Assembly: GCA_964019335.1 (NCBI GenBank)
Contig: OZ025749.1
Span: 1 to 64,000, forward strand
Length of the DNA: 64,000 nt
Direction: 5' to 3'
Source of the DNA: Diplonema japonicum
Lineage: Eukaryota; Euglenozoa; Diplonemea; Diplonemida; Diplonemidae
Shown piece by piece: positions 51,625 through 61,058 of this stretch. Position 1 is the first letter of the stretch; each line of letters begins with the position of its first letter. The notes under the pieces were generated by a model that was not told the origin of the DNA, ran no database searches, and was given only the letters and a program-made list of their open reading frames with translations. The position numbers were made by a program, and so were the translations under genes.

Positions 51625-53396
51625 CCCCTAAACGCCCGCGCGGACGTTTTTGTCCTTATTTCAAAATTTGCTTTTTCGCTAAGTACTTTTTTTTGAACAC
51701 GGCCCCTGGACTTCAAAATATGGCATTGTTGCGCGGTTTATTTTGTCTCGGAACTACATTTTGCGTTAAAAGTTTTGTTTTAATTGAAATCGGCAGGGTT
51801 GGCTTAAAATGAAATCAGATGGTCAAAATAGCAGCGAAAACGTGAGTCTCCCCCGACTGGTCAGAAAAAGAAGAAAAAGACGATGAGGCGGTCAAAGAGG
51901 GACCGGAAACGATGCTTGGGTGGGAGAAATACTCCCAAAGGCCCGAAATATATCATTTCCGTGAAAAGGTGGGCTTAGGACACCTCTAGGTGAAGCGGCC
52001 AATGAGGAGGGTGTTTTTAATCTTTTTTTTTACACACGCAGTCCTTGAGCGCATAGTTTCTTCCACGAACGGTCGTTTCGGTTCAAAAAAACAGCGGAAT
52101 CTGAATCCTTCCATCCCAGAGTACAAAATTTGGCTTGGGTTGGTCCTGTTAATGGGTTTACGCTCGGCACCGAATATGAAGAGCTACTGGACAACAAATT
52201 CTAATTTAACCATCCCGGCTTTTGAGAAAATGAGGAAACCGATTCGTTGACATACAGCGCCGACCTTTGACAACCTGGAAACATCAGTAAGGCCTGAAAC
52301 TGCACCTCATGCGTAGGTTTCTTGACATCATTGCCAACCGGTGTAGGACTGTGCGGACCCCTGGCAAGTGGTTGTCTGTTGACGACAGTGTTATCCCGAC
52401 AACAATAAAAGTCATGGAACCACGAAAAAACAACTCGGTGGGCATCAAGGTAGTCGCCACATGCGACTCATAAAACTGTTACCTGGCGAATTTCAACATT
52501 TTCAGCAAGAAGTCCACAACACAGGACCTAGTCATGCGTGCTGTCGACTCCTAAGGGTTTGCTGTCGACCCCTGACCGGCAAGACCAGCTCCAGGGGACT
52601 GGAGTTCGGCATATGAAAACCCGGAAGTGGACCATGGTCGTTTTTTATTGGGTCCTGGAAAGCTGTGTTGCCAACTCCTCCATAATCAGGAAGAAGAGCA
52701 AGGAATGTGGCAAAAATTATGGCTTCCCGAGCTTCAAAGAAGAACTTGTTGGCAAGCTTCTCACCCATGCCCCAAAAACCGATAGCACACACCCCCGACA
52801 ACACCGTCACCGACCCCCAAGCGCAAACACGCTAGCAATGAGGATTCCCTCACTCAGAAATACCCAAAACGTCTCGATTTGACCCTAAATCACACCTCCG
52901 AGACCATGATGAACGGAACGAAGGTGAGGAGGGTGCTCTGTGCTGTTCCTGGGTGCGGGAAGAAGGTGCAAACGTGGTGCCCCTGTTGCAAAACCCCCTC
53001 GTGTTTTTTACCCTTGCATGCTACCCCAGCTGGAAAAAAAACTCACAAGTTGCTTTTTTCATCCCACAGCCCCAAAAAGTCTCCAGACTGACCTCAATCC
53101 TAGAGTTCAGGGCACCAAATAGGGCTGAATGCTGCCCTATTTAGCCCAGCCATAACTCCACGGACCCCCCACGACAAGACCCCCCAAAATCGGACATAAA
53201 AAGTACCCCCTCAACCCCCCTCTTACACACATAGTTAAGTGTTCTCATCTGAATCTGGCACCTGGAATTGAAAATTTTAGTACCGTTTACCCTTTCCTTG
53301 CACCTTCCTATGGTTGCATGCTGCCCTTTTTTTGAGTATTCAAAGCAACAACGAAAATGGGGGGGGTACCGTAGATAGGCTCCGGGCGTTTAGGGG
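51625..53396 (+). mobile_element. Decayed piggyBac-like transposon with recognisable transposase pieces
   Basis: The 1772-bp element has perfect 14-bp inverted ends (CCCCTAAACGCCCG) and a 4-bp duplication that reads ATAA (51621-51624, 53397-53400) instead of TTAA. Transposase pieces on the + strand, in different frames: YKIWLGLVLLMGL...SYW (near 52120-52190), WLSVDDSVIP with the first catalytic Asp (near 52365-52400), WTMVVFYWVLESCVAN (near 52630) and a C-terminal Cys/His-rich finger CAVPGCGKKV..CPCC (near 52940-53030). Stops and frameshifts separate them, so it cannot make its own transposase. Confidence 0.85.
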
Positions 53397-53506
53397 ATAA
53401 AAAAAAAAAAAAAAAAAATAGAATTTTTTTTTTTTATTCCCCCCAAAAAAAAATTTTTTCAAAAAAAAAAAAAAAAAAAAAAAAAAAGTGGGGGACAAAA
53501 AAAAAA

Positions 53507-55033
53507 ATGTCAGCAACCCGCCTGAACACCTTGGAATCACACATCACACCCGTGAGGGTGGGGTACCAAGACGTCACTGAACAGCTGGAAAACGTACAAT
53601 GCAGCGTTGTGCAAGGCGAGGTGCCCTCGTGGATCGCAGGGAGTGTGTACAGGCAAGCAGGCGGCGCTTTTATGTCAGAGAAAGCAACAATGCTGGACGC
53701 CCTGGCCCACGTCGCTTCCTGGAAAATATCGAACGGCACCGTAACATTCACGAACAAGTTCCTCGACACAGAAGGATACAGGGCAATGAAGGCCACCGGC
53801 ATAAAAGGCTGGGCTGGTACCGTTAAATCAGAAGGGTACAACGAAAAAAAAGTGAGAGAATCCGGAAAATCAGCCAAAACAAAGACCAACCCAAACGTGA
53901 ACTTCTGGGTTTTCGGAAAAAACCAAATCGCCGCTTCATCTGAGTTTCCTCAAGGCGAGTGCTTGCTCTTCGACCCTGACACACTGGAATCGGTCAAAAC
54001 AGTAAAACCCCTCCCTGGCGCGAACCCCATGAACAAGGAAACCGGTTTCACATTCACAACACCAGCACACTTTGTTCACAACAGCAATGCAAAAGGTGAT
54101 TACCATTTTGGAACGTATCTGAGGATGAAGGATCTTTCGGGTAAAGCGGAGACGGGGTACAAGGTTTTTAAAGGAAAAGAAGCTTGTGAAACAATGGACA
54201 CATTGGTCCTGCAAGAATTCGATTGGGGGCAACGAGATTGTTTAAAGTTTGATGAAAAAAACCTGCCGTCTTACATGCACGCGGTGGGGGAGAGTAACAG
54301 GTACGTGGTGGGCTTGGAGCCGTCGAAGAAAATCCGTTTCGATCGGTTGAACAAAAAAGGATTCGGTTTTTTTGAAATGTACACTATGCGAAAAGGATGC
54401 GGGGTCTCCTTCGCAATCTTCGACAAGAAAACAGAAAAATTCATTGGCCGTGCGATGTGCCCTGGCAGAGTAGGAATGATGTTCCATGTTGCAAACTGCT
54501 ATGACGACGATAACGGGTCAATCTGCCTCACCACAACTTTCTCTTCAACAGATGCGTTCGACGACAGTTCACCGGAGATACAAAAATCTACTCAAGGGCT
54601 GTGCAGATTCACCATCAATGTGGAATCTCTGAGAGTTGTACAGTCCGAACTAATCACTACAAAGATTATCGAATTTCCTACAGTTAATCCGGCATACCTT
54701 TCCCGTCCTGCAAGGTTCGTGTATGGTGTTGGGATTGTCAAGAATGGCTTCACAATTCTGAGATTTGACACGGAAACTTCTGAGCATTGCGAGTGGTCGC
54801 CGCCTGCTAACACAGTGGCATCGGAGCCTGTGTTCGTCCCGAGAGGTGGTGGGGAGTTAGGTGGTGTGCTCGTCGTTCCTTCCATCAATGTGAGGGACAA
54901 CCACTCCAGTTTGATCTTTGTGGACCCGTCTTCTATGGGAACAGTGGCGGTGGTCCGGAACCCTATCATGGTCAATTTTGGTTTGCACAACCTTTACGTA
55001 CCCGATGGGGAATCGTTTTCTATTAAGTGCTGA
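53507..55033 (+). CDS. Carotenoid cleavage oxygenase family protein
   Basis: The 508-aa non-heme iron enzyme of the RPE65/BCO/CCD family oxidatively cleaves a double bond in carotenoids or apocarotenoids. All four iron-binding histidines can be matched: TPAHFVHN (near 185), LPSYMHAVGES (near 255), GMMFHVANCYDD (near 328) and the C-terminal GLHNLYVPDG (near 495). The N-terminal GEVPSWIAGSVYRQAGG is the family's usual opening strand. The familiar FDG(D/Q) motif is altered to LDALAH. No transit peptide is obvious, so it is probably cytosolic. In a non-photosynthetic protist it would work on dietary carotenoids. Confidence 0.88.
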   Translation: MSATRLNTLESHITPVRVGYQDVTEQLENVQCSVVQGEVPSWIAGSVYRQAGGAFMSEKATMLDALAHVASWKISNGTVTFTNKFLDTEGYRAMKATGIKGWAGTVKSEGYNEKKVRESGKSAKTKTNPNVNFWVFGKNQIAASSEFPQGECLLFDPDTLESVKTVKPLPGANPMNKETGFTFTTPAHFVHNSNAKGDYHFGTYLRMKDLSGKAETGYKVFKGKEACETMDTLVLQEFDWGQRDCLKFDEKNLPSYMHAVGESNRYVVGLEPSKKIRFDRLNKKGFGFFEMYTMRKGCGVSFAIFDKKTEKFIGRAMCPGRVGMMFHVANCYDDDNGSICLTTTFSSTDAFDDSSPEIQKSTQGLCRFTINVESLRVVQSELITTKIIEFPTVNPAYLSRPARFVYGVGIVKNGFTILRFDTETSEHCEWSPPANTVASEPVFVPRGGGELGGVLVVPSINVRDNHSSLIFVDPSSMGTVAVVRNPIMVNFGLHNLYVPDGESFSIKC

Positions 55034-55130
55034 AGAGAAAAAAAAAAAAAAAATGTCTAACTCCTCCTTTCTAGCTTAGATGTGTGTGATCTTTAAAGCC
55101 TGTTTGGTTCCCCTTGTACCTTTATGGTGG

Positions 55131-55161
<31 letters not shown>

Positions 55162-55849
55162 AAAAGAAAAAGAAAAGAAAAAAAAAAAAAACGCTGGAAA
55201 AAAAAAAAGTTTTTTTTTCATTCTCAGTAGTCGAACGTTTATTACACCCTCCTTCAAGGGGAGAAAAAAAAAAGAAAAAAAACGAAGGGCTGGCATCTGT
55301 TGAATAAGAGAGTCCGGTAGTTTTTTTTTTGTTTCAAAATTACCATTTTTGAAAAAAAAAAAAAGAAGAAAAAAAGAAAGAAAGAAAGAAAAAAAAAAAA
55401 AAAAAAAAAAAAACGACAAGCGCGAACAGACTTTAAAAAAAAAAAGGGAGAAAAACTACAAACACGGCAACCAAATGAAAAAGATTTTCCACCGTTCAAG
55501 CAAACATTTCCTTTTTTTATTGACTCTACACTATGGGTAAGTCTTTTTTGGGTTGGGCTCTTAACAACCCATCTTTGTGCAACACGCACGGGATCATTCT
55601 CTTCCATTTGGCTATGACTTTCGGACTACGGATTCGCATTCGCGTCGTGTTTGTTGTTTTCTTCAAAAAAAAATTTTTTTTTTATATATCTTCCCCTCTC
55701 CCCTCCCTTGTTCGTTCCCCCCATCACCCCCCCTTTTTTGTTTTTGTTTTATGTCCCGGGATCAAGGTGTAACGACACTGTTCCTTCCCCTTTAAAATGA
55801 GGTCATCGCACCTTTTTTTTCCCCCCTCCTCTTTTTTTTTTTTTCCGCC

Positions 55850-55893
<44 letters not shown>

Positions 55894-55967
55894 GAAGTAG
55901 GGGGAGGGGAGGGGAGGGGGAAAGGTTTTAAAAAAAAAAAAAAAAAAAAAAAAAGAAAAAAAAAATT
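55034..55967 (+). other. Intergenic, homopolymer-rich
   Basis: Blocks of A (for example 55132-55158, 55851-55890) and T, GA-rich runs, and about 130 bases of normal composition near 55525-55660 without a convincing ORF. No RNA gene recognised. Confidence 0.55.
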
Positions 55968-56699
55968 ATGAACGCGGGAAAACGTATCCGTCGCGAGGCC
56001 GAGCAGCTGAAGAAGAAGCCGTGCCGCGAGTTCATCGCCTACCCGAGCGACGACAACGAGTTCTCCTGGATGTTCACTATGCGCGGCCCGGAGGGCACCC
56101 CCTACGAGGAAGGGGTATACCACGGGAAACTAATCCTGCCTCTAAACTACCCATACGGCCCACCTGACGTCATGCTGGTTACACCAAACGGCCGGTTCGA
56201 GACAAATCTGAAAATCTGTTTATCCGAAGTCACTAGCTACCACCCCGAAAACTGGCAGCCATCATGGGGTGTGCACACTGTCCTTCACGCGTTGCGAGGC
56301 TTCATGAACACTCCTGGTAATAATGCCATTGGGGCTATTGAGTACCCTGAAAGTGAGAGGAGACGGTTGGCAAAGCAGTCGAGGACCTGGGTGTCTCCTG
56401 AAGGTGCTAGCATGGCGGAACACCTTAAGCTCTTGGATGACTCACCTCATTGGGCAGAGCGGGTCACTACAAGTAGTTCACCGTTGCACACCAAGACGCC
56501 ACCGGTGTCACCTCAGGTAGATCCGTTGTCGCCTGTGGCCCCCCCTCCCGTGTCCCCTCAACCTGCTGCCGAAGAGGCAGTGCCTGTACCCACGCCTGAG
56601 CCAGCACCGGTGGTGAGGCCGGTTGAACACATACCTCAGGGTTCGTGGCAGGTACAGGAAAACAGTTTGAACAATTTTATTGTGGTATGGTTGGAAGGG

Positions 56700-56746
<47 letters not shown>

Positions 56747-56822
56747 ACACAAGATGCTCCTGATCGGTATCATCGCCATTTTATCGAAAAAATACATCGA
56801 AAACGAGGGATTGGGTGAATAG
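55968..56822 (+). CDS. UBE2J: UBE2J/UBC6-type E2 ubiquitin-conjugating enzyme, tail-anchored (two exons)
   Basis: Exons 55968-56684 and 56754-56822 give 261 aa. The UBC fold is close to UBE2J1/Ubc6: RREAEQLKKKP, FSWMFTMRGPEGTPYEEGVYHG, YPYGPPDVMLVTPNGRFE, and active-site Cys84 in KICLSEVTSYHPENWQPSW. These E2s sit on the ER and ubiquitinate proteins for ER-associated degradation. A Pro-rich linker follows. The second exon supplies the hydrophobic tail: spliced NNFIVMLLIGIIAILSKKYI makes a normal C-terminal anchor. Without splicing the protein ends VVWLEG before the anchor, so the intron decides membrane attachment. Confidence 0.85.
56685..56753 (+). other. 69-nt poly-T intron in E2 gene
   Basis: GTATGG donor (same as Beclin intron 1), T run of about 40, acceptor CACACAAG, phase 0. 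A GTGATT donor 14 nt later was rejected because it leads to an early stop. Confidence 0.7.
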
Positions 56823-57443
56823 AACTGGTTTTTTTTCTTCTTCTTTTTTTAAACGATGAAAGATGGGGGGGGGGGGGGGAGAAAGAAAGAAAATTCCTGT
56901 TTAAAAAAAAAAAAGAAAAAAGTTAGTTTGCTGTACACGAGACATATGGCAAAATGGCATCCTGTGACTTACTCCACACTCTTTCCTCCTGTTTTTTTTC
57001 CCCCCCCTCCCCCTACCAGCCCTCTCCTGCTTCTTCCCTCCCTCTCAGAACAAGTTAAAGGGGTAGTCGTGCCTAGGCCCCAGGTTAACTCCCTACAGGT
57101 TTCTAGCCCTGTGCCCACAGTATAGATGAGGGCAAGCCATGTAACAAAAGGGGAGGGAGGGGTGATGGAAAAGTCGAGCAAAGAATTTTTTTTTTTTTTT
57201 TATATATTCCTTTGCTTGTGTGCAAGAAGGAAAAAGAAAAAAGAAAAAAGAAAAAAAAAGAGAGAAAAAAAAAAAGAAAAAAAACCATTCTTTTTTTTTT
57301 TTTTTTTTTTTTAAGGGTGGTCCTCAAGTGGGATTTGCCCTTAAACATCGCCTTTTTTTTATTATTATTATTCTTCCTATCCCCCACCTCCGTTCCCCCA
57401 TTTCCCCTCTTTTTTTTATACAAAAATTCTTGACATTGAAGAC

Positions 57444-57474
<31 letters not shown>

Positions 57475-57502
57475 AAGAAAGAAAAAAACACAAAACCACA
57501 CA
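56823..57502 (+). other. Intergenic, homopolymer-rich
   Basis: Contains G, A and T runs and about 150 bases of normal sequence near 57030-57180. No coding or RNA gene is recognised. Confidence 0.55.
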
Positions 57503-58477
57503 ATGGGTCGCGGGCGTGGAAAGAGCGTAACCATGGGCGCGCTACAGAAGAAAATGGGTGTGCAAAAATCAGGTTCGGCAAAGGAGTCGAGAAAAGCAGC
57601 CGCTTCTGGCGCGAAAAAGGCAAGAGAAGGGAAGATGGTGGACGGGGGGAAGGGGCTCCTGATACACCCAAGGAGCAGAAAGGCAAAACAGCTTATGCGC
57701 AACTTCAGCAACGAGGCGAAAAAAGCCGGGATGAAAAGCATCAAGGAGCGCAAGGAAAGAGCAAGGTTGATGAAATTCATATGGTTCAAGGATGCAATTG
57801 AGGCCGAATCGGAGAAATACGAAGGAATGAAATGTCTGCAACCGAACTACATTCAAGAAATCGCGAAAATTTTCATTACTCGTCACGACGCTGAGCTCAA
57901 GGCACTCCGTGAAAAGCGGACAATCACCGCATCCTACAGACTAATGCCCCCGACAGGCCGCGAAAAAGAACTATTGGCATACCGTGAGGAAGAGATCAAG
58001 CAAGCTCGGTCCGGAGACTTGGAAATCCCTCACATCGGTTCAAGAGCAGGTCTCACCGCACTTCTAGCATGGGACCGTGAGTTGACCACCCTCTACACTG
58101 TCCCCGGTACAGAAATTCGTGTTGAGAAAGAAGTTGAATCTGCTGAGTTTTCTCTTGGGTCGATTACCAGTGACAAGATCCAGCTGTTGAAGAAGCGTGT
58201 GCTTCAAAAGCACGACGATCGCCGAAAAGGGCGGGTGCTCGGGAAGGATGCGAAGGAGGCGAGGCAAGACTTGCAGACGGCCACCTCGAAATCCAGGAGG
58301 GCCGAGCTGTTCAGGGCGCGCCGTAACGCGGACACCGACACTACCATCACACCCACCCTCCCTGCCGCTGTCGCAAAAGCGCCCGCAAAGAAAAAAATAT
58401 CGAAGGTCGAACAAGCGCAGATGCGTGCTGCGGAGACAGCAGGCGCGACGCCTTTCGATTTCAAACCCGCGGCGTGA
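57503..58477 (+). CDS. TMA16: TMA16-like 60S ribosome assembly factor
   Basis: The protein is 324 aa; yeast and animal Tma16 are about 180-200. It binds late nuclear pre-60S particles in yeast. Family landmarks: IHPRSRKAKQLMR near 53, a basic helix KERKERARLMKFIWFKDAIE, a Tyr-containing helix with EIAKIFITRHDAELKAL, and the C-terminal GDLEIPHIGSRAGLTALLAWD. The N-terminus is an extended Lys/Gly-rich tail. The extra C-terminal part (about 210-324) is Arg/Lys-rich, probably disordered, and may bind RNA. The ATG follows a leader ending CACACA. Confidence 0.8.
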   Translation: MGRGRGKSVTMGALQKKMGVQKSGSAKESRKAAASGAKKAREGKMVDGGKGLLIHPRSRKAKQLMRNFSNEAKKAGMKSIKERKERARLMKFIWFKDAIEAESEKYEGMKCLQPNYIQEIAKIFITRHDAELKALREKRTITASYRLMPPTGREKELLAYREEEIKQARSGDLEIPHIGSRAGLTALLAWDRELTTLYTVPGTEIRVEKEVESAEFSLGSITSDKIQLLKKRVLQKHDDRRKGRVLGKDAKEARQDLQTATSKSRRAELFRARRNADTDTTITPTLPAAVAKAPAKKKISKVEQAQMRAAETAGATPFDFKPAA

Positions 58478-58633
58478 AGAAATGAACGGGAGGTGGACGA
58501 AGAAAAAAAAAAAAAAAAAAATCATTTTTTTTTTCCAATCATTTTTACGTTTTTTTTTTTTTTTTTTTTTTCTTTTTTTTTCATTCCCCCCCCAAAAAAA
58601 AAAGGAAAAAAAAAAAAAAAAAAAAAAAAAACG

Positions 58634-60160
58634 ATGCCCCCACAAGTGCCCACCCCAGGCACGGGCAAGAAAACCGTGCGGACGAAGGTCAAGAAAGTCG
58701 TGAAGAAGGTGGTGCGAAAGAAGGCGAACGCAAGCCCGAGCTTCCTTGAAGAAAAAGAGACACCGCTGAGCATCCTGGCACTGCCGCACATGAAAAAAGG
58801 AGAAACCGACGACTCTGACGCGATGAGCGACGACAGCAACAGCAGCAGCAGCGGGGTGGACATGGACACCATGAGGGGGAGGGAGAACACGAATGTACTG
58901 GGATCCTTCATGAATATAAGAACCGACAATTTCATCGAAGCAGAACCTCTACAAGCCACAGGGGTGAGAGACACTCTAAACGAGATACTTCTAACTCACC
59001 GAAAAGCAACTCTTTCCGACGACGAGGACGAAGACAGCAACAGCAACAACGACCAGCAGCTAACCACCTACATGGAGTTTGCACAGAAAGAAACCTCAGA
59101 CCAATTCGAAGAAAACAGAGGCTTCCCCTCCGCATTACGAGTCGGGACGGACCTCCCCCCATGGATGACACCGTTTGCGAGAAAACTCGGAAACGGTCCT
59201 CTTCAAAACCCGACTATATCATTACACTTTGAGATATCCGCGTACTTAAAACACACCTCATTGGGGAAGTCCGATAAACAGGTCAGAAAACGTGCGGGGA
59301 AAGCTGCGATGGAACTGGTTAAAACAGTGGTGCCGGACCTCTCCGCATCTCTGGTAGGTTCCCTGGCGACAAGGCTGGCCGACAATTCATCTACTGTTGA
59401 CGTGTCTGTGAGCCGAAAAAGCCCAGCTGATAAGATCCAACATGTTGCCCTGCAGAGGCTTTTTGAAACTTCGAACGACTGGAGTGTTGTTTACAAATCA
59501 GATGCAGTGCAAATCCATGAGGACTGCTTGGTCGTCACGCAGACAAGTACCGGGCAACGGGTCACTCTTATTCTTAACGATCCAACCGTTGAAAAAACCG
59601 CGGATTTTATAACAGCCGTGGAGGGTGTTTACAGCGACAAGCTGCGGGCATTAGTCGTTGTTCTGAAGGAAGTCTTGAGGCAGAGGAGGATCCGGGGAGG
59701 GCTTCGAACCCACGTCATCACGTTGCTGGCGGTTAGTTACCTCAACAGCAGGCGGGCTTCGAAACAGTCTGAGGAAGAAGGCTCGTTGACGCTCGACAAT
59801 TTCGGTTCGCTGTTCACGGATTTTTTACTGTTTCTCTGTTTCCGTTTCAACAGTTTCATCACGGGTTTGAACCCCGCAGACCCCACGGGGCGTGTCGTTC
59901 TGAAACACACTGGAATGGCCCCGGAGCACCACCTTCACGTCATCGACCCCGTTACTAAGAAGAACGCAGCCTACGCCGCGTACAACTGGGCGCTGACGCG
60001 AGAGGTTCTAGAGCATTGCGTCCGCATGCTGTCCTCCACCCCGGTATTGAAACCCGTCCCCGGTACACACCACGCGCTGCACCCTGTTGTGCTGAACAGA
60101 AGCACACTGCTTTCGAGGATCATAAACTCAACCCCACCACAGAAAGACGATGATGAATAA
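58634..60160 (+). CDS. TRF4/PAPD5-like nucleotidyltransferase fold, probably inactive
   Basis: The 508-aa protein starts at the ATG after an A run. A basic N-terminus and acidic disordered region precede the fold. LHFEISAYLKHT and VPDLSASLVGSLATRLADNSSTVDVSV (near 240) match the start of TRF4-type poly(A) polymerases, and LRALVVVLKEVLRQRRI, GGLRTHVITLLAVSYL, FGSLFTDFLLFLCFRFN and LHVIDPVTKKNAAYAAYNW match the PAP-associated domain. In active enzymes GSxATxLxxxxSDIDL carries two metal-binding Asp; here STVDV leaves only one. The third Asp strand (QRVTLILND) also lacks it at the expected place. It may serve as a structural partner of an active polymerase; this is inferred. Confidence 0.7.
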   Translation: MPPQVPTPGTGKKTVRTKVKKVVKKVVRKKANASPSFLEEKETPLSILALPHMKKGETDDSDAMSDDSNSSSSGVDMDTMRGRENTNVLGSFMNIRTDNFIEAEPLQATGVRDTLNEILLTHRKATLSDDEDEDSNSNNDQQLTTYMEFAQKETSDQFEENRGFPSALRVGTDLPPWMTPFARKLGNGPLQNPTISLHFEISAYLKHTSLGKSDKQVRKRAGKAAMELVKTVVPDLSASLVGSLATRLADNSSTVDVSVSRKSPADKIQHVALQRLFETSNDWSVVYKSDAVQIHEDCLVVTQTSTGQRVTLILNDPTVEKTADFITAVEGVYSDKLRALVVVLKEVLRQRRIRGGLRTHVITLLAVSYLNSRRASKQSEEEGSLTLDNFGSLFTDFLLFLCFRFNSFITGLNPADPTGRVVLKHTGMAPEHHLHVIDPVTKKNAAYAAYNWALTREVLEHCVRMLSSTPVLKPVPGTHHALHPVVLNRSTLLSRIINSTPPQKDDDE

Positions 60161-60275
60161 AACAGGGATCACAAAAAAAAAAAAAAAATCAAGACTTTTT
60201 TTTTTCTTTCAAAATTTTCATTTTCTGGGGGGGGCAAAAAAAAAAATAAAAAAATAAGGTGGGTGAGGGGAGGGG

Positions 60276-60869
60276 ATGGACCCACATAAGAAGGACGCGG
60301 ACTTGCTGTGCAAGGTGCTGGTGGAGTTTGTGGAAAAACTGATACAAAGCGTCCTGCGGGTGCGTGGTGTGTACCCTGATGCTATGTTTGAAGAGTGCAT
60401 TTATCTAGGAGCGGAGTGCTGGGTGGCACGGCATGGGCTTCTAAGCGCCTATGTAGAAGAACAGGTGGGGAATGTCATGCCCCTTGTGCGTAAAGGGACC
60501 GTCGACAGGATAGTTGTGGTTGTTATGAAAGACGGGGTCGCTGTGGAGTGCGTAGGCCTTGACATAGCAGTCCACGTGCTCACGGCACCCTTGGACAGGT
60601 CTATTCTCTCCGACTGCCTGGCGTCGTTTCTTCACAAGCTGAAGTATCTCAATACGGTTGTCCCCCCGCACGACCCAGATCTCACCTGGACTTTCGAGGC
60701 ACACAGCCCTGTTGAGTCGCCTTCTCTCACCTCACCTCACTGGGTCCCCACTTCGCGGGATGCAAAGCCCGGGGCAGGTGCTGCCCTGTACCCTATCCGA
60801 TCGACGGCGGCCCATGCAACCATCGCTTCCTTGCCCCTTTCGCTGCAATTGTTCATCGAGAGCTACTGA
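60276..60869 (+). CDS. MAD2L2: REV7/MAD2L2 HORMA-domain protein
   Basis: The 197-aa protein covers a single HORMA domain. It matches REV7: LVEFVEKLIQSVLRVRGVYP, a YVEEQVGNVMPLVRKGTVDRIVVVVM segment, then FLHKLKYLNTVVPPHDPDLTWTFEAHS. The last part (LYPIRSTAAHATIASLPLSLQLFIES) corresponds to the safety belt that closes over a bound peptide. REV7 pairs with REV3 in DNA polymerase zeta for translesion synthesis and joins other complexes in animals. It is slightly shorter than the human protein (211). Intronless. Confidence 0.88.
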   Translation: MDPHKKDADLLCKVLVEFVEKLIQSVLRVRGVYPDAMFEECIYLGAECWVARHGLLSAYVEEQVGNVMPLVRKGTVDRIVVVVMKDGVAVECVGLDIAVHVLTAPLDRSILSDCLASFLHKLKYLNTVVPPHDPDLTWTFEAHSPVESPSLTSPHWVPTSRDAKPGAGAALYPIRSTAAHATIASLPLSLQLFIESY

Positions 60870-61058
60870 AGAAAAAAAAGGGGGGGGAAAAAAAAAAAAA
60901 AAAAAAAAAAAAGGCGGGTTACACCTAAAAAGTAGTTTTTTTTTTTCTTTTTTTTTTTTCTTTTCCTCCAGTTTTCTTCTTGTAAAATGAAGAACAACCT
61001 AACACCCACTACTAGGTTTCTTTCAACACTTCGCAAAAAAAAAAAAGAGAGAAAAAAA

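Noticed and set aside
56699-56753. Alternative donor GTGATT for the E2 intron
   Set aside because: It leads to a stop after two codons, while GTATGG gives a normal membrane tail.
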